Positions 1 to 11,943 of a DNA stretch of 64,000 bases are shown here, in pieces. The DNA is from Hybos culiciformis (Eukaryota; Arthropoda; Insecta; Diptera; Hybotidae), in assembly GCA_964007475.1 (NCBI GenBank), contig CAXFZM010000225.1, positions 1 to 64,000 of the forward strand, given 5' to 3'. Each line of letters opens with the position of its first letter. Within the stretch, counting starts at the first letter, position 1. The notes beneath the pieces are model-generated. The model was given only the letters and a program-made list of their open reading frames with translations. It did not search any database and was not told the origin of the DNA. The translations under genes and the position numbers were made by a program.

Positions 1-392
1 TGTTGACTGGTATATTGACTGGTGTGGTCTATAAAATTGAATGTGAGGACAAAAACTATAATAAAGTGTATTTTGGAGAGACTAAAAGAAATGTAATGGA
101 CAGAATGAATGACCATAAGAGGCAATTTAATAATGCAATTAAGACACCTGATATAAGACCAGCACCGACAACAGCATGCTTAGATCACGCATTGGAAAAA
201 GGACATAAATTTGACTATGACCATCCTAAGATATTGTATAGAGAGGAAAATTGGAGGAAAAGGAAAAATAAAGAAGCAATGACAATACAACTTAATTTAC
301 CAACAGCCGTAAACTATAAAACTGACACCATATATTTAAAGAACAAATATAGAGAAATTATAGACTACATGAGAATGAAGAAAGAAAGATAA
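1..392 (+). pseudogene. GIY-YIG endonuclease C-terminus of a Penelope-like element (5' end outside window)
   Basis: The frame is open from the window edge and ends at 392. It carries the GIY-YIG pattern of Penelope-like retroelements: GVVYKI, then VYFGET about 16 residues later, an Arg-rich helix ending in DHKR, and the segment ALEKGHKFDYDHPKILYREE that follows the nuclease core in this family. In Penelope-like elements this domain lies C-terminal to the reverse transcriptase and is thought to nick target DNA. The reverse transcriptase would lie upstream of base 1 and is not visible, so completeness cannot be judged. The 3' untranslated tail runs to about 860 and contains a hammerhead-like motif. 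I am confident of the family; whether this copy is active is unknown. Confidence 0.85.
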
Positions 393-2865
393 CAAAGATA
401 GGGGAATTATTTGACGAAAGTTTTTGTTTTTGTTATTATTAATTTTTTGTAATTTTTTGTTATTTTTGTTATCATGTTCAGTATAAACAAGAATTTTTAT
501 ATAGACGATTGGATATATTTTTCCAAATTAAATGTTTTATTTTTATTTATTTTTTTTGTCATTTTTAATTTTTTAATTTCTTGATTATTTTCAATTTTTG
601 TTAATTTAAATTATTTATTTATTTATTTATTTTTTAACGTATATAATGTAATGTTTTCAATGATTAATTTTTATTGTGATATATGGATAATATTTTATGT
701 AACGTAAGTGTAAAAAAGAAATTTTACTCAGGATAGGTGAAATTTAAGATAGGGTTTTTAACAATAATTTTTTCTGTTTTTCTGTCTTTTGCTTTTATAG
801 TACCTGAAGATGGTGATAAAAAAGTATTCACCGAAATATTGAAATAAAAATAAATAGAAAGGAGAGAATAAATATATGTTATAAATGTTTGTTTTATTTA
901 CATACTTTATTTTTATAATACCAGCTGATAGTCCCATTTAAATTTAGTACAAAATAATCATATGTTTAATCAGCAACAAAAAAAACAATCAATTATTAAA
1001 TTTAAAAGGTTGAATTTATTCCAAAAAAATCTTAATTCGATTGATTTTTGAAAAATTGCAACAATAATTAATAATTTATTAAAAAATTGGAACCAATCAT
1101 AAAAAAATTAGAATAAAATTTTGAAAGTGCAGAATCATTCTTTTATTAATTTATTCCACAAAAAGAATGATATACCTAGAGAAATTAGTCAATTCGAAGC
1201 ATTAGTACAGTCTAAAGGTCTTGAAAAAATTAAATAAAATTAAAAAATTAAATTTATTTAATTAAAAAAAATAGATCGGTTTTTTGAATAATTATTGTTT
1301 TCAATAATAAACTTTTTTTTTTAATTTATTTTTCCAGATGTAAAAAAAAGTTGTGCATAATAAAAAAAAACCAAACAACAAATTTATTAGATACCAAAAT
1401 CACGAGGTAAGAAAAGCTTTAAAATTTTAAAAAAAATTTTATTTTGGTATGGAATTTATTAATTTGTTACAGAAATATAAAAATTTTTTATTATTTTATT
1501 TTCCCAAAAGGTAAAAGTTTGAAGAAGTAAAAATCTAGAATTCTACATTAACAAATTATATATCCATCAATAGTTGAATTTTTTCTAGAAAGTTTTGTAA
1601 CGTTGGATACTTTTTTGGGAAAGAAATTGGCATCCGAGATAATTAGTTTTTTAAATGATTGTAGAGAATCAAAGGTAATTTTTTTCATATAGTATTGGAT
1701 TGTTCGCAAAAATATTTCATATTTGCTTCTATTCCAGAATTTAGCTTCAGTGTCGTGCTGTTCAAAGAACTGACATAATTCAATAATCTTGAACAATTTC
1801 TCGAGTTCCGGAACGAATACAATTCAGGTAAAATTCAGCAATTCAGGTATATATATTTCAATTGAGTCTAATCTAACGCAGCTAATATAACATGAATTTT
1901 TTTATTTTTTCCAAATTCTTTTTTTTTTATTTTTTTTGCAGAATTTAAAAATTCAAATTTCTAAATCCTGTAATGGCCTGTAATGGAAATTATCAAAAAC
2001 TTTTCAAGCAATTCAGGTAAAATATTTTTTAATTGTATTTTTTGCAATTGAGTCTAATCTAACATTGTATTTTTGCTTTTTTTCAAATTCTTTTTTTTTT
2101 TATTTTATTTTGAGAACTGAAAAAAATTCAAATTTCTAAATCGTTTAAAGCTGTCTTTTAACCAAATATTCGTTAGAAGATTGACAACAGAATTTGGAAA
2201 GTTAGTATTAGCGAATCAATTAAGACTTTTTCTACAGAATTGAAAAGTGTGTCCGATATTTCTGTAACAATAAACAAAAGAAAGGAGTTTTGCAGAGAAA
2301 AACAAATTTTTCAACACATTCTAATTGCCATATATGACATAGGTTCCACTGATGATCTAAAGTTTGTAATTGTGGCCGATGGTTGAATACATTCGTTTCA
2401 TAATTTTTTGCAGGCATTGAACATTTATTTTAAAATATTTCATATTTTCAATTTTTATCAGAGAAATCGAAATTATATAAATCTAAAAACAATAACAATA
2501 ATATAAATCTAATTAATGCTCAGAAGTTTGCTTTGTGATTTATACTCATTTAAAACTTGTGCAATTAATTAAAATAAGTCAAAAATTACAATATACTGTT
2601 CATCTGTATTTTGTAATTTTAGTTCGTTTAAGAATAATTAAATAACAATTTTATTAAATTGAATAATAATAAACTAACTTAAAATCAAATAAAATAATTT
2701 TTAAATAAAATAAATGATACATTTTTATTTAATTTACAGGTACTATGAGTTCATGGGTACAGCAGTATGTTATCCCTTTTATTTTGCGGAGCTGGAATAT
2801 ACATTTTGGTGAGAATAATATACCTCAAAATTATCAAATTAAGAAAAATAATTGAAAAATAGTTT
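393..2865. other. AT-rich stretch without a supported gene
   Basis: After the Penelope 3' tail (to about 860) there is no coding signal that I trust. An imperfect direct duplication is visible: a segment with AATTGAGTCTAATCTAAC followed by T-rich tracts and CAAATTTCTAAATC occurs at about 1843-1970 and again at about 2010-2145. A short minus-strand open frame at 1548-1796 has no recognisable domain. The rest is A/T homopolymer-rich and looks like decayed repeats. Confidence 0.5.
804..836 (+). other. Hammerhead-like motif in Penelope 3' tail
   Basis: CTGAAGA is followed by a hairpin (GGTGA/TCACC) and then GAAAT. This matches the CUGANGA - stem II - GAAA order of the hammerhead ribozyme core, with one extra base after the first box. 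Penelope-like elements are known to carry hammerhead motifs in their terminal repeats. The same arrangement recurs near two other Penelope tails in this window (35687-35717 and 49006-49032). Catalysis is not shown: stems I and III are weak. Confidence 0.5.
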
Positions 2866-2873
2866 CTTGAGAT

Positions 2874-3758
2874 CAGTGATGGTAAAAAAAAATATCTTGA
2901 AAATTTACCAAAAAATATCTTGAAAACAAGATTTTTTGAAAAAAAAAAAATCTGGTCAATTTTCAAAATCTTGATTTCTAAATTTCCAAAAAAAATATCT
3001 TGATTTTTATTTTTTTATTTTTATTATTTATCGTAATAATTTACATGCCTAATTTTCAAATAATCTTTGCAGTAAATAATGGCATTAAGTGCATCATTAT
3101 TTAATCTGTTTCTGGTTTTCGTTTTATTTAAATTAATTATTGAAAAATTCTTTCTACATTTTCTATTGGTTAAAATGGCCCAAACAAACTCTTTTAAAAT
3201 AGGGAAGCAAAGTGATTGATTGAGGTTTAAAATTTTCCTCCAAAACTCTTCAATATTGAATTATTCAATATATGGTGTGAGATCATAATTTTTAAAATTT
3301 ACTTGACGAAATTCCCTTCCTTGTCTATCAAAATGTTGCAAATTCGGAACGTTTAATGAAGAGAAAAATTTAGACTCTTTGCTAAAGATAACTTTTTTTT
3401 TCAAGAACAAATTTTGGAGATATTGTTTGTACGCATTCGAAAACTTCATTTTTAAAATTAAACCTTTTAAGCATTTAGTTGCATAAAACAAAATAGAATT
3501 TTATACAATGGTCTTTGAATTTAAATCACAACTTCATCACTTTTCATTGCCTCAAATATTCTTTAAAATTAGAATTTCGAAATTTTTTTATGAAAATTGA
3601 AAATAAAAATCTTGATTTTCTTTCAAATGGCTTGAATTCCAAGGTTTTTTATAAAGGAATTGGAAAATAGATCAAAAATCTTGATTTCAAGATTTTTGCT
3701 AAAAATTGGGGCAAAAAATCTTGAAAATCAAGAAAAATCTTGACTTCTGGCATCACTG
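2874..3758 (-). mobile_element. hAT element remnant (885 bp) with 8-bp target duplication
   Basis: The element begins CAGTGATGG and ends CATCACTG. It is flanked on both sides by CTTGAGAT (2866-2873 and 3759-3766), the 8-bp target-site duplication expected of hAT. Many internal copies of the word ATCTTGA lie near both ends and form subterminal repeats. Inside is the C-terminus of a hAT transposase on the minus strand. The element is internally deleted and cannot be autonomous. Confidence 0.85.
3060..3491 (-). pseudogene. hAT transposase C-terminal (dimerisation) fragment
   Basis: Read on the minus strand, one frame carries FNIEEFWRKIL, then FPILKEFVWAIL, then NFSIINLNKTKTRNRLNNDA. This is the order of the hAT C-terminal dimerisation region (W-x2-hydrophobic stretch, then ERxFSxxNxxKTxxRNRL). 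A single in-frame TAA near 3258 separates the N-terminal 76 codons from the rest. Only the C-terminal third of a transposase is present; the DDE residues are absent. It lies wholly inside the hAT element with the CTTGAGAT duplication, and is a dead fragment. Confidence 0.75.
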
Positions 3759-4105
3759 CTTGAGATGAAAATGTGAAGAGCAGAACAAACTAATTCGGGA
3801 TAAATTATCGTTTTAAATTCAAATTATCAAAAAAGCAAGTTCAAGTAAGAAAAACGCATTGCTTTTAATTCGGCAAATTTTTGTACCTTATGTGAACAGC
3901 TTTCAACATAAGGAACAATCTGTGGTATTGTGGAAATCAATATCGGATTTTTCTTACCAAAACTAGCGCTATTTTTTTATTAATTTAAACGATAAACGAT
4001 AATTTATACAGGATTAGTTTGTTTTGCTGTTTACATATTCACCAAAAACTATTTTTCAGTTAATTTTCTTAATTTAATAATTTTGAAGTATATATTATTC
4101 TGTAA

Positions 4106-6742
4106 CGAAGGAATAATTTAATCTTCCTTAGTGGTATATACTATTCATTACATAAGCAACAATTATTCCAAATTTTCTCATGGTTTACTCCTTCTCTTGT
4201 TTGATTTATTCTAGATTCTAGGTTATATTATGCCTTATGAAAGGAATAAATTATTATATCATTTTAATAATTCATTCCAGATTGGGTTTATTTACTGTCA
4301 GATTAGTAAAATATTTCGATTAATTTATTAAACCTAAAAGAATAATTCAAGAAAATTAAAGAATGACTTAAAAAAATTAGTTGTATAAAATAAGATCTAT
4401 TTCCAACTCTATGGTATGAAATGTTCCAATGTTTGAATAATTTTTTCTATTAAAGTGAATAAAGTAAGAGAAATATTGTAATAAATTATGCATTGACTGG
4501 AATGAAATTGTAATAAATAAGGAATTTTTATGATTTTTGTTTCATAGTTTTTGATTAAAATTGATTAACTTATTAAATACTCGAGGAATAAATTATTAAA
4601 AAATATTCAGTTTAATCTAAAAGAAGAATAATTTATTCAAATTGCAAATCAAAATTTATGAGAAACTTTTAATCCCCAATGACAAATTAAATTATTTTTA
4701 GGCCAGTTATAGCTCAATATTATGCGCAAAAATCGCATGAAATATTCCAAAAATTAATAATTAATGTTAATCATTTCTCTCTGTGGACTATAATGATTAT
4801 TGACTAGAAATACTTACAACATTTAAATTTGCCAAATGTTCAATGAAAATCTAAGTCCATTGTCTTATGGTTTTTTCGTCTGCTTTAAAAATGGATCTCC
4901 TTGTCGGTTCCACATAATATCTTTTCAAAAAAAACAAACACCACAATAGATATTTGGGTTTTCAATCCTTTTGAATATTAAATTTAAGTTTCTCCCAAAT
5001 TATGCTTCGGGGTGACACCGAAAAAGCATTTAAACCGTCTAACTTTAATTTTTGTACTTGATGATGACTTTGTTTTTGTATATATATTTCACAAATTGAA
5101 AAATATTTCAGAAGTCATTTCGTAAAGAAAATAGATATAAAATTATGCGTAGTTTAAAGACAAAAATTTAGTAGGCACTTCCATATATTATTTATTCTTT
5201 AATTAAATTTAGTTTTTCTTTTTTATTATCACTGACTTTTCTATATAAAAAACGAAACATCAATTTTGTCTATGTATTAAGGTCGAATAAGCTTTTCATA
5301 CAAAAATCAAATTTTTGTATGAAAAATGTATTTTATTTTTAAAAATCTTTTTTTTTTATAAGAAAAAGAAGGATTTTCAATTTGACATGTAAGTATAAAT
5401 TAATATTAATAATTTTTCTAATTTTTCAATAAAAAAAATTAACCAAAAATATTACGGAATATGCTAAAAATTCGTAATATTTTTGGCAATACAAAAGAAG
5501 AGTGTTTAAAACCCATTTGATAGGGGACCCCTGTTCAAATTTTTTTTTTTTTACGGTGATGGCAAAAAAAAAACGTGCAGTCGAAAAAAAAAAGATTGAT
5601 TGAAAAAAAAAATTAAAAAGAGATTCATTTCATTCTAATTCAGAACAGTACAAACAAAACCCTGTTGAAATTAATGCTCGGTATATAATAAAAAGTCTGA
5701 TTAAGTAAAAATATGAATTTTTCACATTTACGCTTAACATTTTATTTTTATTGTTTCAGCTATTTTTCTATTTTTAATATATTTTTGATATTAGTTAAGA
5801 TATTAGTTAAGTTAGTAATAATTTTGATTAATTTGTGAATTTGAATAAATATTTTATTTTGATTGTTTATATGTTGTTTTATTCATAATTGCTTATTTTG
5901 AAGGCTTTTAACTTTTTTATTATTATTTTGATACCTAGGTATGTCGAACTTTCACTATTTACATTTTAAAAAATATTTAGATTCAAATATTTAAAAATAT
6001 TTATATTCTTCATATTATAAAATTTCTAATTATTTAAATTTTTTTTTATTACATTTAAGTTTTTTTCCTACAGTTTTTTTATTTTTTTTGAACCATTTGA
6101 CAGATAAAAATTTCTATGTGTATATACATATAATAATAATAATGTAATAATGTAATATACATATAATAAATTAAAATACAAAAGGCATTAAAATTTTATT
6201 AAACTTATCAGACTTAGATAATTTTTCGAACACTTTTGTATTTATTATTTAATTTAACTCTTACACAAAAACAAAGATTTAAATATATTGGTATTTGACA
6301 TTTGAAACAAAAATTTCTAAACTCAATGTTGCTAAGAAAAAATATATATATAATTTTTTTTACGCAACAAAGGAACTCTACAACTCAACAAAGGTACTCA
6401 GCAAAGGGACTAATAGGTTTTGTAAGAGAATGATTTTTCTTACCTCAGAATTCAAATCTAGTTTTTGAGCTTATTAGAGTAATAAACCCTTCAAACTAGG
6501 AGAAACTTAATTGCATAATGTTAAAAGAATAGTTTTTTGCGAAAATAATTAAAAATATTTAATTAGAAGTATGAAAATTCTTTTATTAAAAACAGCTTTT
6601 ACCGCGTACTAATACACGGGAGAGGCCGTTTTCAACAACTAACTTTAGGATAAATTATAACGGGCTTTGAAAATATTAAGGGGAAACTTAATTATTTATG
6701 ATATAGGGTTTAATTATAACTAATAAGTTTTTTATAAAATGT
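4106..6742. other. AT-rich stretch with two short hairpins
   Basis: No gene is supported. Two short palindromes lie close together. At 5296-5328, TTTTCATACAAAAAT is separated by CAA from its exact reverse complement. At 5444-5486, CCAAAAATATTACG pairs with CGTAATATTTTTGG. These may be the remains of one hairpin MITE. The remainder is low-complexity A/T sequence. Confidence 0.45.
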
Positions 6743-6765
6743 GTTAGTTTGGTAAGCGGCTGATT

Positions 6766-7053
6766 CATCGCCTAGCAATTCATCGCGAATCAATTCATCG
6801 CCAGCAATTCATCGCCAGCAATTCATCGTCAAGCAATTCATCGTCAAAAAGTTCATCGCCAAGCAATTCATCGCCAGTAATTCTTCGCAAGTAATTCATT
6901 GCCAGCAATTCATCGCCAGCAATTCATCGCCAGCAATTCATCGCCAGTAATTCATCGCCAGTAATTCATCGCCAGCAATTTATCGCCAGTAATTCATCGC
7001 CAGCAATTCATCGCCAGCAATTCATCGCCAGCAATTCATCGCCAATTGGTGAT
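6766..7053 (+). repeat. Tandem array, unit AATTCATCGCCAGC
   Basis: About 20 copies of a 14-bp unit (AATTCATCGCCAGC, with variants in GTCAAGC and GCCAGTA) stand head to tail. The array is the inverted partner of the one at 7370-7674. Units near the outside are more divergent than those inside, as expected if the inner units expanded recently. Confidence 0.9.
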
Positions 7054-7369
7054 TGGGTAGAGGCGGTGCCCAAACCATTAAATACAGAAGCTTTTTTCTT
7101 GGAGATTTGGCCCCTCAAAATTTTCATACATTTTTCTATGGAAAAATTTTTTTTTCTTTCGAAATATATAAAAAAAAAATTAGCCCGATGTGGCTGAAAC
7201 TTGGTGAGGAAGTAGAGGCGGTTCCCAAATCAACAAATTCAAAAGTTTTTTTCTCGAAATGCCCCGTTTTGGAGATATGGCCACTCAAAATTTTCATACA
7301 TTTTTCGACGGCAAAATTTTTTTTTCGCCGAAATATAAAAAAGAAACCAAAAAAAAAACATAAAATATG
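7054..7369. repeat. Core of the foldback element, internally duplicated
   Basis: Two diverged copies of a unit of about 180 bp are present, each with GTAGAGGCGGT(G/T)CCCAAA, a T-rich tract, GGAGAT(T/A)TGGCC and TCAAAATTTTCATACATTTTTC. A related sequence (CTTGGTGAAAGGGTAGAGACG) occurs at about 24285-24310, so the core is a dispersed repeat. Open frames on both strands here follow the low-complexity sequence and are not believed to be genes. Confidence 0.6.
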
Positions 7370-7674
7370 AATCGCCAGCAATTCATCGCCAAGCAATCCA
7401 TTGCTGGCGTAGAATTACTGGCGATGAATTGCTGGCGATGAATTACTGGCGAAGAATTGCTGGCGATGAATTACTGGCGATGAATTGCTGGCGATGAATT
7501 ACTGGCGATGAATTACTGGCGATGAATTACTGGCGATGAATTACTGGCGATGAATTACTGGCGATGAATTGCTTGGCGATGAACTTTTTGACGATGAATT
7601 GCTTGACGATGAATTGCTGGCGATGAATTGCTGGCGATGAATTGCTTAGCGATGAATTGCTAGGCGATGAATTA
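7370..7674 (-). repeat. Inverted tandem array, unit GATGAATTGCTGGC
   Basis: About 21 copies of the reverse complement of the left array unit. Together the two arrays would let the single strand fold into one long stem with the core as its loop. Confidence 0.9.
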
Positions 7675-8145
7675 GCCTAGATTCGTTAGTTTTTATTAAA
7701 TCTTAAATTGAATTCTGAAGTAAAGACAGAGCTGTTTCCTTTTCGCTTTTTTTTAAACTTTGTTAAATGTTGCTCAGCCATAGAAAAATAAAAATGTTTG
7801 CAACTTTTTGAATATGTTTTCTGACTTTAAAAAAAAAGACATAAATTATAACTGTCAATAAGTTTTTTTTACTCCCATTGAAATAAAAAAAAAAATTTTC
7901 TTTGGAAACAACGGTAGTAGACAGTTTGGAATTTGGAAAATATTGATAGATTCCAAAATTTTGATTTAAAATCAATTTGTGTAGGAATAATTTAAAATTA
8001 AACTCTGATAAAGGTAGGTTCAAATTTTTAAATTTTTTATTTTGTTGAAAAAAAAAAATGCATTTAAGTGTATATTCGTTCGAAATAAAATTTTAATAAA
8101 AAAATGTTTGCGTTAATTTTTTTATATTACGGCAGACCAAAAACA

Positions 8146-8999
8146 ATGGCATCCAGTAAGCCAATCAAACAATGGAAAGAGATTCCACCAGGCCCTGAAC
8201 AAAAAGAATTAGATAGAATGTTCACTAACAAAATTATTAATGAGTACGATACCCCAAATGAAATTAGAAAAAGTAACCCTACGTTTATGGAATATTCTAC
8301 AAGAGTTTTTGCAGTTCATTTTCGTAAAACAAAGGCAAAACATGGACTTTTCAGTAAGTATGACCAAATATTTTAATTTACTTATATTTATATTATAAAT
8401 ATAAGTGCTTCTCCGTGAAAGTTTTTTTTTCTTGAATAAAAATATTCTAGTACAAAAATATTTCGATAGTGTCAAAAAAGTACAAATTTTACGGAGATTT
8501 AATTTTATTATTAAAAAAAAACTTTATTAGATTTAAAATTGAAATCAAAACAACTTTTTGATTTGACACTAATTATATTTTCTTCTACAGAATATTTTAA
8601 TACATGCCTAGAGACGTGTATTAAAAAATTCAACTGAAAATAATGTTGACGTTTAATTACACTAACAAAATACATTTGGAATATTTATATTCAGATATTT
8701 TTATTTTAAAAAGTTTTATGGAGAAGCACTATATTGTTTTATTCTTAGATTTAATTATTTAATTTTAACATTTTTTATTTATTGTTTTAGCTGAATTTAA
8801 TAAAACTAAACAAGACGCATCATCTGCAATATCTGAACTTGGTGAGGAAAATGTTGAATCTACAACTTTAAGAACTTCTAAAAATAATTATATTTCCTTC
8901 GAGGAAAATAAAAAACATTCTTTAATAGAATTTTCAAATCCTCCAGTAGCCATTTGGACATACTGCGATCATGAAAAAATTGTGACATGGTTTACTTAG
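8146..8999 (+). CDS. Unrecognised two-exon gene, 138 aa
   Basis: Exon 1 (8146-8353) starts at ATGGCATCC and ends TCA|GTAAGTATG. Exon 2 (8791-8999) follows TTGTTTTAG and ends in TAG. Splicing joins phase 1 and keeps one frame of 138 codons. The N-terminal part has IPPGPEQKELDRMF and FAVHFRKTKAKHG, a pattern that looks conserved rather than random, with many charged and aromatic residues. I do not recognise a named domain. The intron holds a 327-bp MITE (8404-8730). Exon 2 plus the end of the intron is repeated at 11492-11700 in a tandem duplication. An in-frame upstream ATG at 8104 is possible. It could be a host gene or part of an unclassified transposon. The gene model rests on splice consensus and an unbroken frame. 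Confidence 0.5.
8404..8730. mobile_element. MITE inside the intron of the 8146-8999 gene
   Basis: Terminal inverted repeats AGTGCTTCTCC...GGAGAAGCACT (11 bp perfect, longer with mismatches) are flanked by ATA on both sides, a possible 3-bp target duplication. A relative that lacks the right terminus lies at about 9843-10165 and its duplicate at 12761-13083. It has no coding capacity. Confidence 0.65.
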
Positions 9000-11323
9000 A
9001 TGTACCTATAATATCTGCACTGAGATAAAAAACGTGCTAAAATCATAAAATCATAAAATGCATAAAATCATGTATTTTCCGCAACAAAAACCGTCCAATG
9101 ACAGTTTTACTAAAATCAATGCCTTTTGGGATTAAAATTTTTTTAAAAGAGAAAAAAAAATTTTTTTATTTTATTAGTCTTTAGCATTTCATTCAACCAC
9201 TCTTCCATTCGGCCATAGTATTAAAATTATTCAAATATTTTAATTCAAGAATTTTTGGAATAACTTTAATTCTCTTGGTACTAAAAATTATGCCTCTGGG
9301 CATAAAAATTGTGCTTGTAGGCATTAATTTTACGATCTTAGAGCAGTTTGTACTTGATATGATACCGAAAGAACTTAAATATTGTTTTTTTTTATAAAAA
9401 AAATGTATTTGTTGTTGTTTTGTGTATAAAAATACTAGAATTTGTTTTCATGCCAAAAGTCTTAAAATTTAGTACGCCTTTTTTGGCTCATTGTGGTAGC
9501 AGAGATATCAACTTTTCTTTATCAGAAGACGGCAAGAAAGTATCAATTAATTATAGTTGGCCGACTTCAATTTTTAAGCCAGATGAGATGATTTATTTCA
9601 AGAAGAATTTTTACGTAATAAAGAAATAACTACTAATCATTCAAAAGTGCATGCCTTGCTACACTGTCTGTCTAGCACTTTTGTAAGTTTATGATATTTT
9701 TTTTCAATTACAGGGATCACTGATGCAACTTTCATTTTTTCATTAAATTAAATTGAAAAAAAAAACCAAACATATAATGGAGCTATTAGTCCGGAGAATT
9801 TACATTTCTATTTTAAATATGCGATATTTTCCTCAAAACATTAGTGCTTCTCCGTGAAATTTTTTTTTCTTGAATAAAAATATTCTAGTACAAAAATATT
9901 TCGGTAGTGTCAAAAAAGTACAAATTTTACGGAGAATAATTTTATTATTAAAAAAAGAATTTTATTAGAAATTTAAAATTGAAATCAAAACAACTTTTTG
10001 ATTTGACACTAGTGGTATTTTTTCTACAGAATATTTTAATACATGCCTAGAGACATGTATTAAAAAATTCAACTGAAAATATTTTTGACTTTTAATTACA
10101 CTAACAAAATACATTTGGAATATTTATATTCAGATATTTTTATTTCAAAAAGTTTTATTTATACTATTATATTTTATTTCTTATATTTTTTAATAAAATA
10201 TATATTAAAATATAAATATATGTATAATATTTTAAAATTTATTCAAAATGCTCAGAACCGTAAAAAAATAAATATTAATAGTGAATTATTAATTAAGTTC
10301 TAAAAAAAAAAAATAAGAATATTATTCAGATTTTTACAACATAAATTTAAGAAATTTAATTGAAAATGATTCAAAATATAATATAAGGCAAAATTTTTGT
10401 CATAAATACTTATCAATTATCATTAATAACATTGATGAATAATATCATCAGTTGGCTTACAAAGAAGAATTTAATAAGCCAAAGAACATAGTTTTTTTAA
10501 ATTGATATTTAAGAAGTTTAAGTTTGTCAAAATTATGTATTATATTATATTTTATATTTATATTAAAAAGTTGGCATTATAATGCGTTAACTCAACATGA
10601 AAAAGAAAAAACTTAAAAAATGTACTTAAAGTGTTCTGGATTGTAAGCTAAAGATATCAATAATTCTATTTCGAACATTAATGTTAGTTATTTCTGTAAA
10701 TATTGAACTTGTGAAATATTAGTACGGTTACACATTGCTTATATGTTTGCGAGGTAGGTCTTTTTTATTTTCGGGGAACTATGCAAATAACTGTAATAAT
10801 ATATATAGAAAATCATCTTAGCTCTATCAGTTATAGACTTTGTCGTTTCATCTTAATCAACTCTAAAAAGTATTTGGGATGTACTGTAATGAAACAAAAA
10901 ATATGTTTTTGAAGCTTGAATTATTTTAAATTCTGCAACAACACCATTATTATCACAAAAATCTTGATTACACTTTTCTATAAGTTCCGATATTAAGAAA
11001 ATTATGATATAAATAAAGTAAATTTCCCATAATAATTTTCTGAGTTTTTGCGTCATTACTCTTTATTCATTAAATATTGATGAATCCAATTCAGAAAATC
11101 AACTAAAATAATTTGAAAATATTAAGAAATGCATACACATATGCATTTTTTATAATCATATACATGTACATTAGGGTGGTCCAAAAAATTGTTTTTGGAT
11201 TTTTCAGTTTGGTCACCCCCTAAATTTGTAACATGTATTCATACCAATAACACTGTAAAATCTCAGCAGGCTAGCTTAAGTGGAAGAGGGTGCTCAATCA
11301 ATTTAAAATTTTTGAAATTGTTG
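8623..11323 (+). repeat. Tandem duplication, copy 1
   Basis: This segment is repeated directly at 11324-14241 with almost no base differences except that copy 1 lacks a block of about 217 bp present at about 11865-12095. The junction shares the words GTTG and AAAAAATTCAACTG. Near identity implies a recent event or an assembly error. The right breakpoint lies inside a transposon whose complete copy is at 14090-14766; copy 1 keeps only its first 152 bp (11172-11323). Confidence 0.9.
9450..9629 (+). CDS. Small unrecognised ORF, identical copy at 12368-12547
   Basis: From ATG at 9450 the frame encodes 59 residues including FLAHCGSRDINFSLSEDGKK and INYSWPTSIFKPDEM. Its composition and aromatic spacing differ from the A/T-driven spurious frames around it, so it may be one exon of a longer gene. 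It sits in both units of the tandem duplication with the same sequence. I cannot assign a function. It could belong to the same unclassified gene as 8146-8999, but no splice path was established. Confidence 0.35.
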   Translation: MPKVLKFSTPFLAHCGSRDINFSLSEDGKKVSINYSWPTSIFKPDEMIYFKKNFYVIKK

Positions 11324-11491
11324 AAAAAATTCAACTGAAAATAATGTTGACGTTTAATTACACTAACAAAATACATTTGGAATATTTATATTCAGATATT
11401 TTTATTTTAAAAAGTTTTATGGAGAAGCACTATATTGTTTTATTCTTAGATTTAATTATTTAATTTTAACATTTTTTATTTATTGTTTTAG

Positions 11492-11700
11492 CTGAATTTA
11501 ATAAAACTAAACAAGACGCATCATCTGCAATATCTGAACTTGGTGAGGAAAATGTTGAATCTACAACTTTAAGAACTTCTAAAAATAATTATATTTCCTT
11601 CGAGGAAAATAAAAAACATTCTTTAATAGAATTTTCAAATCCTCCAGTAGCCATTTGGACATACTGCGATCATGAAAAAATTGTGACATGGTTTACTTAG
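11492..11700 (+). pseudogene. Duplicated exon 2 of the 8146-8999 gene
   Basis: Identical to the exon at 8791-8999, with the 3' part of the intron and its TTAG acceptor, but without exon 1. It is a by-product of the tandem duplication and has no start codon of its own. Confidence 0.7.
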
Positions 11701-11943
11701 ATGTACCTATAATATCTGCACTGAGATAAAAAACGTGCTAAAATCATAAAATCATAAAATGCATAAAATCATGTATTTTCCGCAACAAAAACCGTCCAAT
11801 GACAGTTTTACTAAAATCAATGCCTTTTGGGATTAAAATTTTTTTAAAAGAGAAAAAAAAAATTTTTTATTTTATTTTTTTATTTTTTATTTTTATTTAT
11901 TTCTATTTTTTTTTATTTCCAATTTCTTATTTTATTTCTCTTA

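Larger units (their letters stand above)
2816..4105. repeat. Inverted-repeat element split by a hAT insertion
   Basis: The sequence at 2816-2865 plus 3767-3815 is the imperfect reverse complement of 3985-4105. It shares the runs CAAAATTATCAAATTAAGAAAA, GAAAAATAGTTT and ACAAACTAAT followed by a TATAAATTATCG-like run. The left arm is cut by the hAT element at 2874-3758, so the hAT element is younger. No coding capacity is visible in the loop. It is probably a non-autonomous foldback-type element of unknown family. Confidence 0.55.
6751..7684. mobile_element. Foldback-type element with inverted 14-bp arrays
   Basis: The element has inverted ends (GGCTGATTCATCGCCTAGCA on the left; the right end in reverse complement reads GGCTAATTCATCGCCTAGCA) and is flanked by GTTAGTTT at 6743-6750 and 7685-7692, a candidate 8-bp target duplication. 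Inward from each end lies a tandem array of about 14 bp, and between the arrays is a roughly 310-bp core. There is no transposase, so the element would depend on another copy, possibly hAT because of the 8-bp duplication. The boundary is inferred from the duplication. Confidence 0.65.

Noticed and set aside
1548..1796. Minus-strand protein of 82 aa
   Set aside because: No recognisable motif and no supporting splice or repeat context.
7053..7396. Open frames on both strands in the foldback core
   Set aside because: They are overlapping, rich in Phe/Lys from A/T runs, and follow the internal duplication; no domain.
6766..7674. Regular short repeats resembling a CRISPR array
   Set aside because: Units of 14 bp are directly adjacent with no unique spacers, in two inverted blocks, in a eukaryotic genome.
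10085..11056. Open frames repeated at 13003-13974
   Set aside because: Their doubling only reflects the tandem duplication; composition is that of A/T-rich noncoding sequence.
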